Origin: RBG-16-68-21 sp035286665
Lineage (GTDB): Bacteria; Actinomycetota; Acidimicrobiia; Spongiisociales; UBA11373
Assembly: GCA_035286665.1 (NCBI GenBank)
Contig: DATECY010000132.1
Span: 1 to 24,475 of the forward strand
Reading direction: 5' to 3'
Length of the DNA: 24,475 nt
In this document: positions 1-7,614 of the stretch, in pieces
Position numbering within the stretch: the stretch's first letter is position 1
Layout: each line of letters begins with the position of its first letter
The notes under the pieces: generated by a model
Told to the model about the DNA's origin: nothing
The model's input: the letters and a program-made list of their open reading frames with translations, nothing else
Database searches by the model: none
Position numbers and translations under genes: made by a program

Positions 1-458
1 CCCCGATCCTCATGCTCACCGCCCGCCATGAGCTCACCGACCGCGTGGCCGGGCTCGATGCGGGTGCCGACGACTATCTCGTCAAGCCGTTCGCTCTCGA
101 AGAGCTCCTTGCCCGGGTCCGGGCCTTGCTGCGGCGGACCCCGGGTGCAGCGGACGCCGCGGTGCTCCGTGTCGGCGACATGGTGCTCGACCCAGCAGCG
201 CGTACGGTGCGCAGGGAGAAGCGGGAGGTCTCGCTGACCAAGACGGAGTTCGACCTCCTCGAGCTCCTCATGCTCAACGCCGGCATCGTGCTGAGCCGTG
301 ACCGCATCTACGAACGCATCTGGGGCTTCGACTTCGAGACGAGCTCCAACTCGCTCGACGTCTACGTCGGGTACCTCCGCCGCAAGACCGAGGAGGGTGG
401 CGAGCCGCGCCTCATCCACACGGTTCGCGGTGTCGGATACGTTGCCCGCGAGCAATGA
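1..458 (+). CDS. OmpR/PhoB-family response regulator (MprA-like), 5' truncated
   Basis: DNA-binding half and receiver end of a two-component response regulator; the frame is open from base 3 and the true start lies outside the window. The visible receiver tail has the LTA segment with the conserved Thr, then GADDYLVKPF with the conserved Lys of the active site. A Trans_reg_C winged helix follows, ending in LIHTVRGVGYV. The segment WGFDFETSSNSLDVYVGYLRRKTE closely resembles mycobacterial MprA, a stress and envelope regulator. The phosphoacceptor Asp is upstream of the window and cannot be checked. The stop overlaps the start of the histidine kinase by 4 nt (ATGA), so the two are translationally coupled partners. 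Family assignment is firm; MprA orthology is inferred from similarity remembered, not computed. Confidence 0.93.
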   Translation, partial: PILMLTARHELTDRVAGLDAGADDYLVKPFALEELLARVRALLRRTPGAADAAVLRVGDMVLDPAARTVRREKREVSLTKTEFDLLELLMLNAGIVLSRDRIYERIWGFDFETSSNSLDVYVGYLRRKTEEGGEPRLIHTVRGVGYVAREQ

Positions 459-1801
459 CGCTGCGCACCCGGTTGGCCCTGTTCGTAGCGGTCGCGGTGG
501 CCATCGCCATCGCGGGCGTCTCGTATTTCTCGTACACGGTCGCCCGCGCCCAGGTGCTCGGCGAAGTGGACGAGGCTCTACGGACACGAGGTGTCGGCCT
601 CGGGCTGGGACCGTACCTCGACCTCCAGGGGGAGCCCGGCCGCGGCCAGGGGCAGGGGTCGGCCGGCACGGCAGACGGCGAGCTGGTTCGTGACGATGCC
701 GTCGTCCAATTCCTCACCCCCGATGGAATCCTCCAGCTGGGCAGGGCCGAGGTGATCCTTCCTGTGGAGGACTCCGACCTTGCAGTCCTCGCCGGCGCGG
801 TTCCCAGCGTGATGCGCGACGTCACGATCGACGACACCCACTACCGCATGATCACCAGGCCGGTGGGTCCCGGGGTTGCCATCCAGGTGGCGCGTGACCT
901 ATCCGAGGCGGACACGGTGCTCGCCGGCATGCGCCTCAGGCTTCTGCTGTTCGGTGCCGCCGGCGTGGCACTCTCCGCTGCTGCCGGATGGTGGATCGCC
1001 CGTCGCTCGCTGCGCCCCGTCGCCGTCTTGACGCTGGCCGCCGAACACGTCGCGGAGACCCACCAACTCGATGCCGCCATTCCCGTGGAGCGCAATGACG
1101 AGATGGGAAGGCTGGCTGGGGCATTCAACGACATGCTCGGGGCGTTGGAGGAGTCGCGGGCCAGCCAACGCCGCCTGGTCGCCGACGCCTCACACGAGCT
1201 GCGAACCCCGCTGACCAGCCTTCGCACCAACATCGAGTTGCTCTCGCGCAAAGGCGGGGTTCCCGAAGCGGAACGACCTGCCCTTCTCGCCGACCTCACG
1301 ACCGAACTGGGTGAGCTGACCCACATCGTCGAGGAGCTCGTCGACCTCTCCACCCTCGGACGGGAACAGGAAGCGCCGGTGCCGTTGGATCTCGCCGACG
1401 TCGTCGGGCGCATTGCCGATCGTGCGTCGCGCCGCGGTGATCTGGAGATCGTGCAGAGGCTCGAAACGACGCCGTTGGATGCTCCCCCCACCGCCATCGC
1501 CAGAGCCGTATCCAACCTCATCGACAATGCTGCGAAGTGGGGAGGGGGTAAGGGGCCGATCGAAGTGACGCTCGAAGGCCGTACCCTCACCGTGCGAGAC
1601 CACGGCCCTGGGATCGATCCGGATGACGCCGCCCGCGTGTTCGACCGTTTCTACCGCTCGCCGAACGCCCGCTCGATGCCGGGCAGTGGACTCGGGCTCT
1701 CGATCGTCTCCGCCGTCGTGGCCGACCTCGGCGGAACCGTGTTCGCCGGAGGCGCAGACGGCGGGGGAGCCGCAGTCGGATTCTCCCTGCCATCGGCGTG
1801 A
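455..1801 (+). CDS. Sensor histidine kinase (MprB-like)
   Basis: Membrane sensor kinase of 448 aa that should autophosphorylate and pass phosphate to the upstream regulator. The order is: TM1 about residues 7-29; an extracytoplasmic sensor segment of about 130 residues, rich in Gly, Gln and acidic residues; TM2 about 161-182; HAMP about 183-235; HisKA with phosphoacceptor His247 in DASHELRTPL; then HATPase_c with N box Asn354/Asn358, G1 box DHGPGID (382-388), F box FDRFYR and G2 box GSGLGLSI (410-417). All catalytic boxes are intact. The ATG at 455 overlaps the regulator stop (ATGA). The stop itself overlaps the GTG of the next gene, so regulator, kinase and hydrolase look like one operon. 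The sensed signal cannot be read from the sequence. Confidence 0.95.
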   Translation: MTLRTRLALFVAVAVAIAIAGVSYFSYTVARAQVLGEVDEALRTRGVGLGLGPYLDLQGEPGRGQGQGSAGTADGELVRDDAVVQFLTPDGILQLGRAEVILPVEDSDLAVLAGAVPSVMRDVTIDDTHYRMITRPVGPGVAIQVARDLSEADTVLAGMRLRLLLFGAAGVALSAAAGWWIARRSLRPVAVLTLAAEHVAETHQLDAAIPVERNDEMGRLAGAFNDMLGALEESRASQRRLVADASHELRTPLTSLRTNIELLSRKGGVPEAERPALLADLTTELGELTHIVEELVDLSTLGREQEAPVPLDLADVVGRIADRASRRGDLEIVQRLETTPLDAPPTAIARAVSNLIDNAAKWGGGKGPIEVTLEGRTLTVRDHGPGIDPDDAARVFDRFYRSPNARSMPGSGLGLSIVSAVVADLGGTVFAGGADGGGAAVGFSLPSA

Positions 1802-3474
1802 CGAGGAACCCCTTCGCCACGGTCGGGCTCTTCGCGAGCACACGACTGGCCACGTGGTCGCTGGTGCTGATGGCGCTGGTGGCCACCACCGCCGTGGCGC
1901 CGCGCGTCGACGCCCGACAGCCCCCGGCGGTCGTCGGACCCGTTGTCCGTTGGACGGCCGATGACCGATTCGGGATGGATGCCGACGGGGACGGCCGCAT
2001 GGATCTCCCCAATACCTCCGAATACGTGCACAACCGTCGCTCGTCGTGCTCGGGGGCTTGTCCCTCGACGCTGTTTGCACTCCACTTCGATGCGGGGCTG
2101 TCGGGCATCGCCGTACCCGCCATGTCCGGCCTCCCGATCCTCACCTACCAGTGGATCGTCTCCGGCGCCTCCTTGGACTCATCTCTGCACTACGTCCGAA
2201 CGGCCCCGCATCTGGACCTGTCTCTTGCGGAGGGGGAGTACTCCGTGGAGATGCGGATGCTCATCCGGCTCCCGTGGGCGAGGCTGACGACCCGTACGGT
2301 CGAAGCGGTCACGGTCGAGGATCTCCTCATCGTCGCCATCGGCGACTCCTATGCCTCCGGGGAGGGGAATCCTGAGGTGCGACGGACGGAGGTCGTTCCC
2401 GCCTTGTGGGCGGAAGGTGGCTCGCAGGAGGCAGACGCCGCCAACTCGGCCGCTCACCGCTCGACCGTCGCCTGGCCGGCACGCGTTGCCCTCGCCATGG
2501 AGCGGGCCGACCGGCACAGCTCGGTGACGTTCGTGTCCATGGCGGCGACGAACGCACGGATCGACGCCGGCATCGTCGCCGCGCAGGGGGCCGGGCTTGC
2601 GGTGTCCCAACTCGACGCACTCCAGGCCGTGGTGGGGGAGCGGCGGATCGATCTGCTCCTGATCCAGGAGGGCGGCAACGACATCGGCTTCTCTCGCGTC
2701 GTACGGGGCCTCGTCGAGGCAGATCCGCTCTTCGACCCGGTCTGCTACGACCAGAAGCTCAGCAATGTCTTCGACAGCGTTCGCGACGGAGATTGGACCC
2801 GGGGTGCAGGCGTGACCTTCGATCTCCCGTTCCGGCTCGGCTGTCGGGTCGAGACCCGCGACGGCCCCCACTACCCCGGGCTCGTCGGCCTTGCCGAGGC
2901 GTTCGACCGTGTGGCCGCCGGGCTGGACGCCTTCGACATCCGCAGAGTCCTCCTCGTCGGGTACCCCGACCCGACCGGTTCCGATGCCGAAGGGACCACC
3001 TGTGATGAGATCGTCGGCGACACGACACCGCCGTTGCGGTTCCATGAAATCGATGAGACGGAGCAGGCACGGGCCGTCGCCGAGGTGCTGAATCCCCTCA
3101 ACGCTGCCCTCGCTTCGATCGCCGCTGCGGAGGGGTGGCACTTCGTCGGTGGGGTGGCGGAGCCGTTCGCCAGGGGCCACGGGTATTGCGCCCCATGGCC
3201 CGACTACGGCTATCCGACCGATGCCGCCGGCCGACGGCTGCTGGGCGGACCGCTCGCCTTTCCCGACGCCTGGTACCGCAATCCGGGGAAGTTCTCCTCC
3301 GGTGCCCTCGTGGGAGGTGGAGCCGTGACGTGGTACCGCACCGCGGCTCAGTCATCGGAGTTGCAGGGGCCGGACTCCCGGTACGCGACCACCGGGACGC
3401 TCCACCCCAACGAGATCGGGCATGAGGCCATCGCCCGGCTCGTCCTGGCGGCGCTTGCTGCCGCAGGTGGCTAG
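1798..3474 (+). CDS. Secreted SGNH/GDSL-type hydrolase
   Basis: Predicted exported esterase/lipase-type enzyme of 558 aa, starting at GTG 1798 and overlapping the kinase stop by 4 nt. A hydrophobic segment about 19-37 ending in VDA-R looks like a signal peptide. Residues 61-69 (DADGDGRMD) match a DxDxDG calcium-binding loop. The SGNH domain follows: block I IGDSYASGEG with nucleophile Ser184, an AATNARID block, block III EGGNDIGF with Asn294, and the C-terminal block TLHPNEIGHE with a candidate catalytic His at 536 or 542. Six cysteines (84, 88, 316, 349, 402, 464) could form three disulfides, as expected outside the cytoplasm. It is longer than a minimal SGNH domain because of an N-terminal module of about 170 residues that I do not recognise. 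The substrate is unknown. The operon context suggests envelope-linked control by the two-component pair. Confidence 0.85.
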   Translation: MTRNPFATVGLFASTRLATWSLVLMALVATTAVAPRVDARQPPAVVGPVVRWTADDRFGMDADGDGRMDLPNTSEYVHNRRSSCSGACPSTLFALHFDAGLSGIAVPAMSGLPILTYQWIVSGASLDSSLHYVRTAPHLDLSLAEGEYSVEMRMLIRLPWARLTTRTVEAVTVEDLLIVAIGDSYASGEGNPEVRRTEVVPALWAEGGSQEADAANSAAHRSTVAWPARVALAMERADRHSSVTFVSMAATNARIDAGIVAAQGAGLAVSQLDALQAVVGERRIDLLLIQEGGNDIGFSRVVRGLVEADPLFDPVCYDQKLSNVFDSVRDGDWTRGAGVTFDLPFRLGCRVETRDGPHYPGLVGLAEAFDRVAAGLDAFDIRRVLLVGYPDPTGSDAEGTTCDEIVGDTTPPLRFHEIDETEQARAVAEVLNPLNAALASIAAAEGWHFVGGVAEPFARGHGYCAPWPDYGYPTDAAGRRLLGGPLAFPDAWYRNPGKFSSGALVGGGAVTWYRTAAQSSELQGPDSRYATTGTLHPNEIGHEAIARLVLAALAAAGG

Positions 3475-3528
3475 TCACTCGTCACGGTGCGCAATGAGCA
3501 CGGCGAGGGGGTGTCGTTTTCCGGTTGC

Positions 3529-3543
3529 ATCACTTACAGTGAT
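3529..3543. promoter_or_regulatory. 15-bp inverted repeat, candidate operator
   Basis: ATCACT-tac-AGTGAT is a perfect inverted repeat with 6-bp arms. It lies 29 bp before the GTG at 3573 in the only gap between the hydrolase and the Thr-rich membrane protein. GTTG and CAAC further out (3524-3527, 3547-3550) extend the symmetry imperfectly. This AT-richer block stands out from its surroundings. A TTGCAT at 3525-3530 could act as a -35 element, but I see no convincing -10. An operator for a dimeric regulator is inference. Confidence 0.35.
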
Positions 3544-3572
3544 TCACAACTACTGAGAGTGGTCCGTCTCCC

Positions 3573-4238
3573 GTGATACAGCTACCCGACGGCATCGGGC
3601 GCACCCTGTTCATCGCCGCCCTCGCCGGCAGCATCTTCGCCGCGTTCCTGCTGGTGACGCCCAGGCTCGCCGCCATCGGGGGCGAAGTCGCCGCAGGGTC
3701 GGTCGGCGCCATCCCTGGAACCACGACCACCGCGCCGAGCACGACCACGGCCGCGGCAGTGACCTCCACCACCACGAGTGCGGTCACGACGACCACAGCC
3801 GGCACGGGGGGGCTCCCTTCGAGTGAGGAGCCGCTGGTCCTGCACTATGACGGGACCATTCGCCTCTCGGTGATCGCCGAAGGGCCGTTGGGTGGCAAGG
3901 AGTGGTCGCTCATCGCCGACGGTGATGAGATCACGTGGCGGCTCCACATCGAGAACACCTCCGACGAACGGCTGTGGGGTGTGTTCGCCTGGTTGGAACT
4001 CGGTGGGAGAGCGGAATGCGACTCCCACCGGCTCGCCCCGAAGGCCGAGATGGACTGCCTGGTCACCACCACTGCGTATGCAGGCGACTGGGTTGCGGAA
4101 GCCTGGGTCGACGCGTGGACGTCGACCCGGCAGGTGCGGGACAAGGTCTTCTACGAACTCCACGTCTCAGCGCTCGGAGGGCGTGACGGAATGGACCCGC
4201 CCGGTGATGGGCCGGCGACCGATTGGCGCCACCCCTGA
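3573..4238 (+). CDS. Membrane-anchored Thr-rich protein with an Ig-like extracytoplasmic domain
   Basis: Protein of 221 aa of unknown function, starting at GTG 3573 with a weak purine stretch (tgagagtgg) upstream. Residues about 10-32 are hydrophobic (membrane anchor or uncleaved signal). A low-complexity linker of Thr, Ser and Ala (about 48-77) is the kind often glycosylated and wall-spanning in actinobacteria. The C-terminal part (about 83-205) has the pattern of an Ig-like DUF11-type domain: ITWRLHIENTSDERL, then a Cys, LAPKAEMDC, and AGDWVAEAWVDAW, with two Cys that may form a disulfide. It is probably a cell-surface protein. No catalytic motif is visible, and it is separated from the hydrolase operon by about 100 bp. 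Confidence 0.7.
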   Translation: MIQLPDGIGRTLFIAALAGSIFAAFLLVTPRLAAIGGEVAAGSVGAIPGTTTTAPSTTTAAAVTSTTTSAVTTTTAGTGGLPSSEEPLVLHYDGTIRLSVIAEGPLGGKEWSLIADGDEITWRLHIENTSDERLWGVFAWLELGGRAECDSHRLAPKAEMDCLVTTTAYAGDWVAEAWVDAWTSTRQVRDKVFYELHVSALGGRDGMDPPGDGPATDWRHP

Positions 4239-4260
4239 TCGGCGGTCGGACGACGGGCAG

Positions 4261-4266
4261 TACGCT
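4261..4266 (+). promoter_or_regulatory. -10 element of a probably leaderless promoter (class V enzyme)
   Basis: TACGCT sits 9 nt before the ATG at 4276, so transcription would start at or next to the start codon. There is no Shine-Dalgarno sequence in between. The same arrangement recurs before eight other genes in this window. Confidence 0.5.
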
Positions 4267-4275
4267 CCTCGTACG

Positions 4276-5508
4276 ATGAGCGCTTTCGATCCGTCTGCGG
4301 CCCGCCACCGCTTCCCCTCCCTCGGCCGGATGACGGGCGTGTATCCGACGGCGTACCTCGATGGACCCGGCGGAACACAGACGCCGGCCGAGGTCATCGG
4401 AGCGATGTCGCGCTATCTCGAAGCAGGCAACAGCAATCTCGGGGGAGCGTTCGACCTGAGCCGAGAGGCCGACGCCGTGGAGGCGGCAGCCCGCCGAGCC
4501 GCCGCCGACCTGTTCGGGGCCGACCCATCCGAGATCGTCTTCGGACAGAACATGACCTCCCTCACGTTCTCGATGAGCCGTGCGCTCTCGCGAGACTGGG
4601 GATCCCGAGACGATGTCGTCGTCACGTCCCTCGACCACGACGCCAATGTCTCCCCGTGGCGGATGGCCGCCGCCGATCGGGGGGCGACGCTGCGCGTGGT
4701 CGACATCGATCCGGGCGACGCCACGCTGGATCTCTCATCGCTGGAGCGGGCCTTGTCCGGCACCCCCAGGCTGCTTGCGGTGACCGCAGCGTCCAACGCC
4801 GTCGGGACGGTGACTCCGCTCGAGAAGATCGTGGCGCTGGCCCACGACGCCGGTGCGCTCGTCTATGTCGATGGGGTGCACTACTCGGCCCATCGCCTCT
4901 CGGACGTCCACGCCCTCGGCGCCGACTTCCTCGCGGCGAGCGCCTACAAGTTCTTCGGTCCCCATACCGGTCTTCTGTTCGGCAAAGCTGAGCATCTCGA
5001 GCGGCTCACCGCGTACAAGGTGCTGCCGGCACCATCCACCGGCCCCGGCAAGTGGGAGACCGGCACGCAATCGTTCGAGTCGCTCGCCGGGGTCACCGCC
5101 GCCATCGACTATCTCGCCTCGCTCGGCGACGGCGGCGATCGTCGTACCCGTCTCGTCGACGCCTTCGACCGGATCCGGGCCCACGAGGAGCAGCTGTCGC
5201 TGCGGTTCCTCCGGGGACTCGGCGAGCTCCCCCGAGTCCGGGCCTACGGGATCAGTTCACCCGAGCGCATCGCCGAGCGGGTGTCGACCTTTGCCGTTTC
5301 CGTGGACGGTCTCACCCCTCGAGAGGTCGCCACACGCTTGGGTGACCACGGGCTGCTGGTGTGGGACGGGCACTACTACGCGATCGCGGTGATGGAGGCC
5401 TTGGGCGTCCTGGATCTCGGAGGACTGGTTCGGATCGGCTTCGTCCACTACACGACCGGTTCGGAAGTCGATCGCGTGCTCGCGGCCCTCGCCGGTCTCC
5501 CCGGCTGA
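4276..5508 (+). CDS. Class V aminotransferase / cysteine desulfurase-like PLP enzyme
   Basis: PLP-dependent enzyme of 410 aa, fold type I. Visible signatures: YLDGPGGTQTP near the N terminus; SLDHDAN at about 118-124, where relatives have EHHAN; TAASNAVGTVTPL; cofactor Asp199 in YVDGVHYSAH; and the Schiff-base lysine Lys225 in ASAYKFFGPHTG. The spacing and the WETGTQSFE segment fit the cysteine desulfurase-like VC1184 type rather than housekeeping IscS or SufS. I see no mobile catalytic-loop cysteine of the classic type, so sulfur transfer is not assured and the substrate is open. Start ATG 4276 is chosen because the protein homology begins there and TACGCT lies 9 nt upstream; the frame is open further upstream but that stretch overlaps the previous gene. 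It ends 5 bp from the convergent MFS gene. Confidence 0.88.
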   Translation: MSAFDPSAARHRFPSLGRMTGVYPTAYLDGPGGTQTPAEVIGAMSRYLEAGNSNLGGAFDLSREADAVEAAARRAAADLFGADPSEIVFGQNMTSLTFSMSRALSRDWGSRDDVVVTSLDHDANVSPWRMAAADRGATLRVVDIDPGDATLDLSSLERALSGTPRLLAVTAASNAVGTVTPLEKIVALAHDAGALVYVDGVHYSAHRLSDVHALGADFLAASAYKFFGPHTGLLFGKAEHLERLTAYKVLPAPSTGPGKWETGTQSFESLAGVTAAIDYLASLGDGGDRRTRLVDAFDRIRAHEEQLSLRFLRGLGELPRVRAYGISSPERIAERVSTFAVSVDGLTPREVATRLGDHGLLVWDGHYYAIAVMEALGVLDLGGLVRIGFVHYTTGSEVDRVLAALAGLPG

Positions 5509-5513
5509 AGCGC

Positions 5514-6740
5514 TCACACCCCTCTTCGCTCGACAGACCCTGTCGTCCACAGCGGCCCCAGTGCGAGTAGTGCTGCCACCGCGGCAATGGTGATGCCCCC
5601 GCCAACGAAGAGCGGGCGCAACCCGACCGCCTCGCCGATCCATCCGCCGAGAGCCGCTCCGGCCGGAATCCCTCCCCAGGCGATGGTCCGCGATGCCGAG
5701 ACGACCCGACCGAGCCGCTCGGCAGGGGTGAGGCGCTGCCGCAGCGTGACGAAGGCGACCTGATTCACCGAGACACCGGCCATGGCGACGCCGAAGGGGA
5801 ACACCGCAACCCAGCTCGGTGTGAGTCCGGCGCCGATGGCGCCCACGCCGAACAACATCCCTCCGGCGATCACGCTGCGTCCGAGCCCGACCGAGCGGAT
5901 CAACCGGGGGGCCAGGGCGACGCCGGCGGCCCCGATGGCGGAGAACCCGGCGAAGAAGTACCCCAAGGAGGCATCGCTGCTGATTCCGAGTTCCTGGGAG
6001 GCGAAGAGGGTCATCACGGCGGCGAGCGGGGCGAAAGCGAAGTTGGTGACAGAGGCTGCAAGCGTCCCCCAGCGCAGGGCGGGAATCGACCACAGCGTGG
6101 ACAGCCCGGCCCGAAGTGCCGGCCAGACTCGCTCAGGAGCTGAGCGCCGGTGCGGCCGAAACTCCCGTATCAGCAGCAGCGTCACCACCGACACGAGGTA
6201 GGTGGCGGCATCGAACGCGAACGCCCCGGCAATGCCGCCGCCCCACGCCAGCACGAACCCGCCGACTACGAACCCCATCGTCTGGGCGAGGTTGCGACCG
6301 ACCGACAGCCGGCTGTTGGCGGTGACGAGGAGCTCATCGGTCAGCACCGCCGGCGCATAACTCTCGAGGCCCGAATCGAACACCGTGCCCATGGACCCCA
6401 CCAGGAAGGCGACGGCGAAGGCCATCCATGCCCGCCCGGCGTCCGCTACCACGGCGAGAGCGAGCAGGCCCAGCGCCGTAGCCCGCACGAGTTCGGCCGC
6501 CACCAGCGCCCTGCGGATCCTGACCCGGTCGATGAGGACGCCGGCGACGAAGCCGAAGAGCAACACCGCCAGTGTCTCGGACACCGCCAGCAGGCCGAGC
6601 TGGGCAGCGGAGCCGGTGATGTCCCTCACGAAGACGGGGAGCGCGAAGAAGAACGCCAGGTAGTCCCCGAGCAGCGACAGGCTCTGGCCACCCACGAGCG
6701 GCCAGAGGTTGCGTCGCGGATCGATCGGCGGTGCCGTCAT
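5514..6740 (-). CDS. MFS transporter, MFS_3 / EntS-like exporter
   Basis: Integral membrane protein of 408 aa with about 12 hydrophobic segments. The motif A-like loop GVLIDRVRIRRALV lies between TM2 and TM3, and the mid-region SGLESYAPAVLTDELLVTANS is typical of the MFS_3 group, which includes the enterobactin exporter EntS and macrolide efflux proteins. It probably exports a small molecule by proton antiport; the substrate is unknown. The reading frame stays open to 7094, but the extra N-terminal 118 residues are Arg/Pro/Ser-rich and unlike protein. The start at ATG 6740 (MTAPPIDPRRNLW) begins just before TM1, and TATCCT sits 8 nt upstream on the same strand. It is convergent with the class V enzyme, 5 bp apart. 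Confidence 0.9.
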   Translation of the reverse strand: MTAPPIDPRRNLWPLVGGQSLSLLGDYLAFFFALPVFVRDITGSAAQLGLLAVSETLAVLLFGFVAGVLIDRVRIRRALVAAELVRATALGLLALAVVADAGRAWMAFAVAFLVGSMGTVFDSGLESYAPAVLTDELLVTANSRLSVGRNLAQTMGFVVGGFVLAWGGGIAGAFAFDAATYLVSVVTLLLIREFRPHRRSAPERVWPALRAGLSTLWSIPALRWGTLAASVTNFAFAPLAAVMTLFASQELGISSDASLGYFFAGFSAIGAAGVALAPRLIRSVGLGRSVIAGGMLFGVGAIGAGLTPSWVAVFPFGVAMAGVSVNQVAFVTLRQRLTPAERLGRVVSASRTIAWGGIPAGAALGGWIGEAVGLRPLFVGGGITIAAVAALLALGPLWTTGSVERRGV

Positions 6741-6748
6741 GAGGGGCG

Positions 6749-6754
6749 AGGATA
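6749..6754 (-). promoter_or_regulatory. -10 element of a probably leaderless promoter (MFS gene)
   Basis: TATCCT on the minus strand ends 8 nt before the ATG at 6740. The intervening bases are pyrimidine-rich and contain no Shine-Dalgarno, which supports both this start and a leaderless mRNA. Confidence 0.5.
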
Positions 6755-6855
6755 CCGCCGGGTCCCGCCCCATTTCGGAGAGCCGGCTTCCAAGCCGCGG
6801 TGGACACCTTGGCGAAACCCCCCAGAGCGCGGTCGCAGGGGGACGCCCTCGATAC

Positions 6856-6869
6856 CCGGAGTACTCCGG
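6856..6869. promoter_or_regulatory. Perfect 14-bp palindrome, candidate operator
   Basis: CCGGAGTACTCCGG reads the same on both strands. It lies 115 bp upstream of the MFS start and 257 bp upstream of the holin-like gene. A continuous palindrome of this length in an intergenic gap suggests a dimeric regulator site. No regulator gene is adjacent, so the partner is unknown. Confidence 0.35.
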
Positions 6870-6938
6870 TTGCGGACCTCCATGGGGGCGATGACAGCGG
6901 CAGGGGAGGGCCGGGACGTCGCCGTCGGGATCGGCGAG

Positions 6939-6982
6939 GATCCGATGGCCGCCTCGCATGAGGTAGCCTCCATCCGAGGATC
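6939..6982 (+). other. Three-step stem-loop, candidate structured RNA or cis element
   Basis: Nested complementary arms: GATCC (6939-6943) with GGATC (6978-6982), GATGG (6944-6948) with CCATC (6970-6974), and CCTC (6952-6955) with GAGG (6960-6963) around a GCAT loop. The arms are separated by small internal loops. The 8-mer CGAGGATC also occurs directly repeated at 6935 and 6975. The structure could be in an RNA or be a DNA site. There is no poly-T after it, so it is not a classic terminator. Confidence 0.3.
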
Positions 6983-7126
6983 TCGTGGCCGGAGATCCAG
7001 CACATCTGGAAGCAGGCGACGCATCGGCCCGCCTCAGGCTCGAGATGAAGGTACTCGACCGTGAGACGGCTCTCCTGCGAGCAGCGGACTGCACGACGAT
7101 GGACCAGGCGCCGGGAAGGACCCAAC

Positions 7127-7420
7127 ATGGCTTCGATACGCCAACTGCCCGAACTGGTCGGTGAGTTCATCGACCTCGCCAAGCAGTACCTCAAAGACGC
7201 GATCCTCCAACCGGCGCGACGGTTGGGCAGGCTCGCCGGCTTCGGTTTCGCCGCGGCGCTGGCCTTCATCCTCGCCGCGCTCTTTCTGTCGGTGTCGGCC
7301 CTTCGCCTCATCGTCCACGTGATGCCCGACGGGGCGATCTGGAGCGGTCTCGGCTACCTGGCGGCGTCGCTGTCCTTGCTCGCACTGACCGGACTCGTGA
7401 TGTGGAGGGCAACCAGATGA
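7127..7420 (+). CDS. Holin-X-like (holin superfamily III) small membrane protein
   Basis: Protein of 97 aa with an N-terminal amphipathic stretch (ELVGEFIDLAKQYLKDAI), a basic patch (ARRLGRL) and two transmembrane helices (about 43-65 and 73-93). This layout matches actinobacterial Phage_holin_3_6 / Holin-X proteins. They are chromosomal membrane proteins, usually not phage genes, with no settled function. The start at ATG 7127 has a strong GGAAGGA Shine-Dalgarno about 6 nt upstream; an ATG at 7061 in the same frame would add an Arg-rich tail and lacks support. The stop overlaps the next gene's ATG (ATGA). Nothing phage-like lies nearby. Confidence 0.75.
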   Translation: MASIRQLPELVGEFIDLAKQYLKDAILQPARRLGRLAGFGFAAALAFILAALFLSVSALRLIVHVMPDGAIWSGLGYLAASLSLLALTGLVMWRATR

Positions 7421-7614
7421 GCGTGGAACGCGCCGACCTCGAGGCGAAACTCCGCGAGATCCAGCAGGTGGTCTCCGAGACCTCGGAGGGGGCAAAGAAG
7501 CCAGGGGTGGTGGCCGCGGTGGGCGCGGTCGGCCTCGTCGTCATCGCCTATCTGCTCGGCCGGCGCCGCGGCAAGAAGGGTGCCGCCAGGGTGGAGGTCT
7601 ACCGGGTGCGCTGA
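7417..7614 (+). CDS. Small single-pass membrane protein, DUF3618-like arrangement
   Basis: Protein of 65 aa with a charged helical N terminus (ERADLEAKLREIQQVVSE), one transmembrane helix (about 30-48) and a basic cytoplasmic-type tail (RRRGKKGAARVEVYRVR). The ATG at 7417 overlaps the holin-like stop by 4 nt and has GGAGG at 7403-7407 inside the upstream gene. Pairs of a holin-X protein and a short N-helix/TM/basic-tail protein are common in actinobacteria. The resemblance to DUF3618 is only in layout. Its last 16 bp overlap the end of the convergent gene at 7599. Confidence 0.7.
   Translation: MSVERADLEAKLREIQQVVSETSEGAKKPGVVAAVGAVGLVVIAYLLGRRRGKKGAARVEVYRVR

Larger units (their letters stand above)
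6741..7126. other. 386-bp intergenic region with several symmetric elements, no gene
   Basis: This is the divergent gap between the MFS gene (minus strand) and the holin-like gene (plus strand). Short frames cross it on both strands, but they are Arg/Pro-rich and none has a convincing protein character or start. It holds the MFS -10 element (6749-6754), an inverted repeat CGGCTT-cc-AAGCCG (6784-6797), a perfect 14-bp palindrome (6856-6869) and a three-step stem (6939-6982). A good Shine-Dalgarno (GGAAGGA, about 7114-7120) precedes the ATG at 7127. I do not recognise any known riboswitch or RNA family in it. Confidence 0.6.

Noticed and set aside
3892..4275. Upstream extension of the class V enzyme frame from 3892
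   Set aside because: It overlaps the Thr-rich membrane protein gene almost entirely and is Arg/Pro-rich; homology starts at 4276.
6741..7094. N-terminal extension of the MFS protein by 118 residues
   Set aside because: Low-complexity Arg/Ser/Pro sequence without hydrophobic segments; the promoter-like TATCCT and the family N terminus both point to 6740.
7127..7420. Prophage remnant suggested by the holin-like protein
   Set aside because: Holin-X proteins are common chromosomal genes in actinobacteria; no endolysin, integrase, structural genes or attachment sites are visible nearby.
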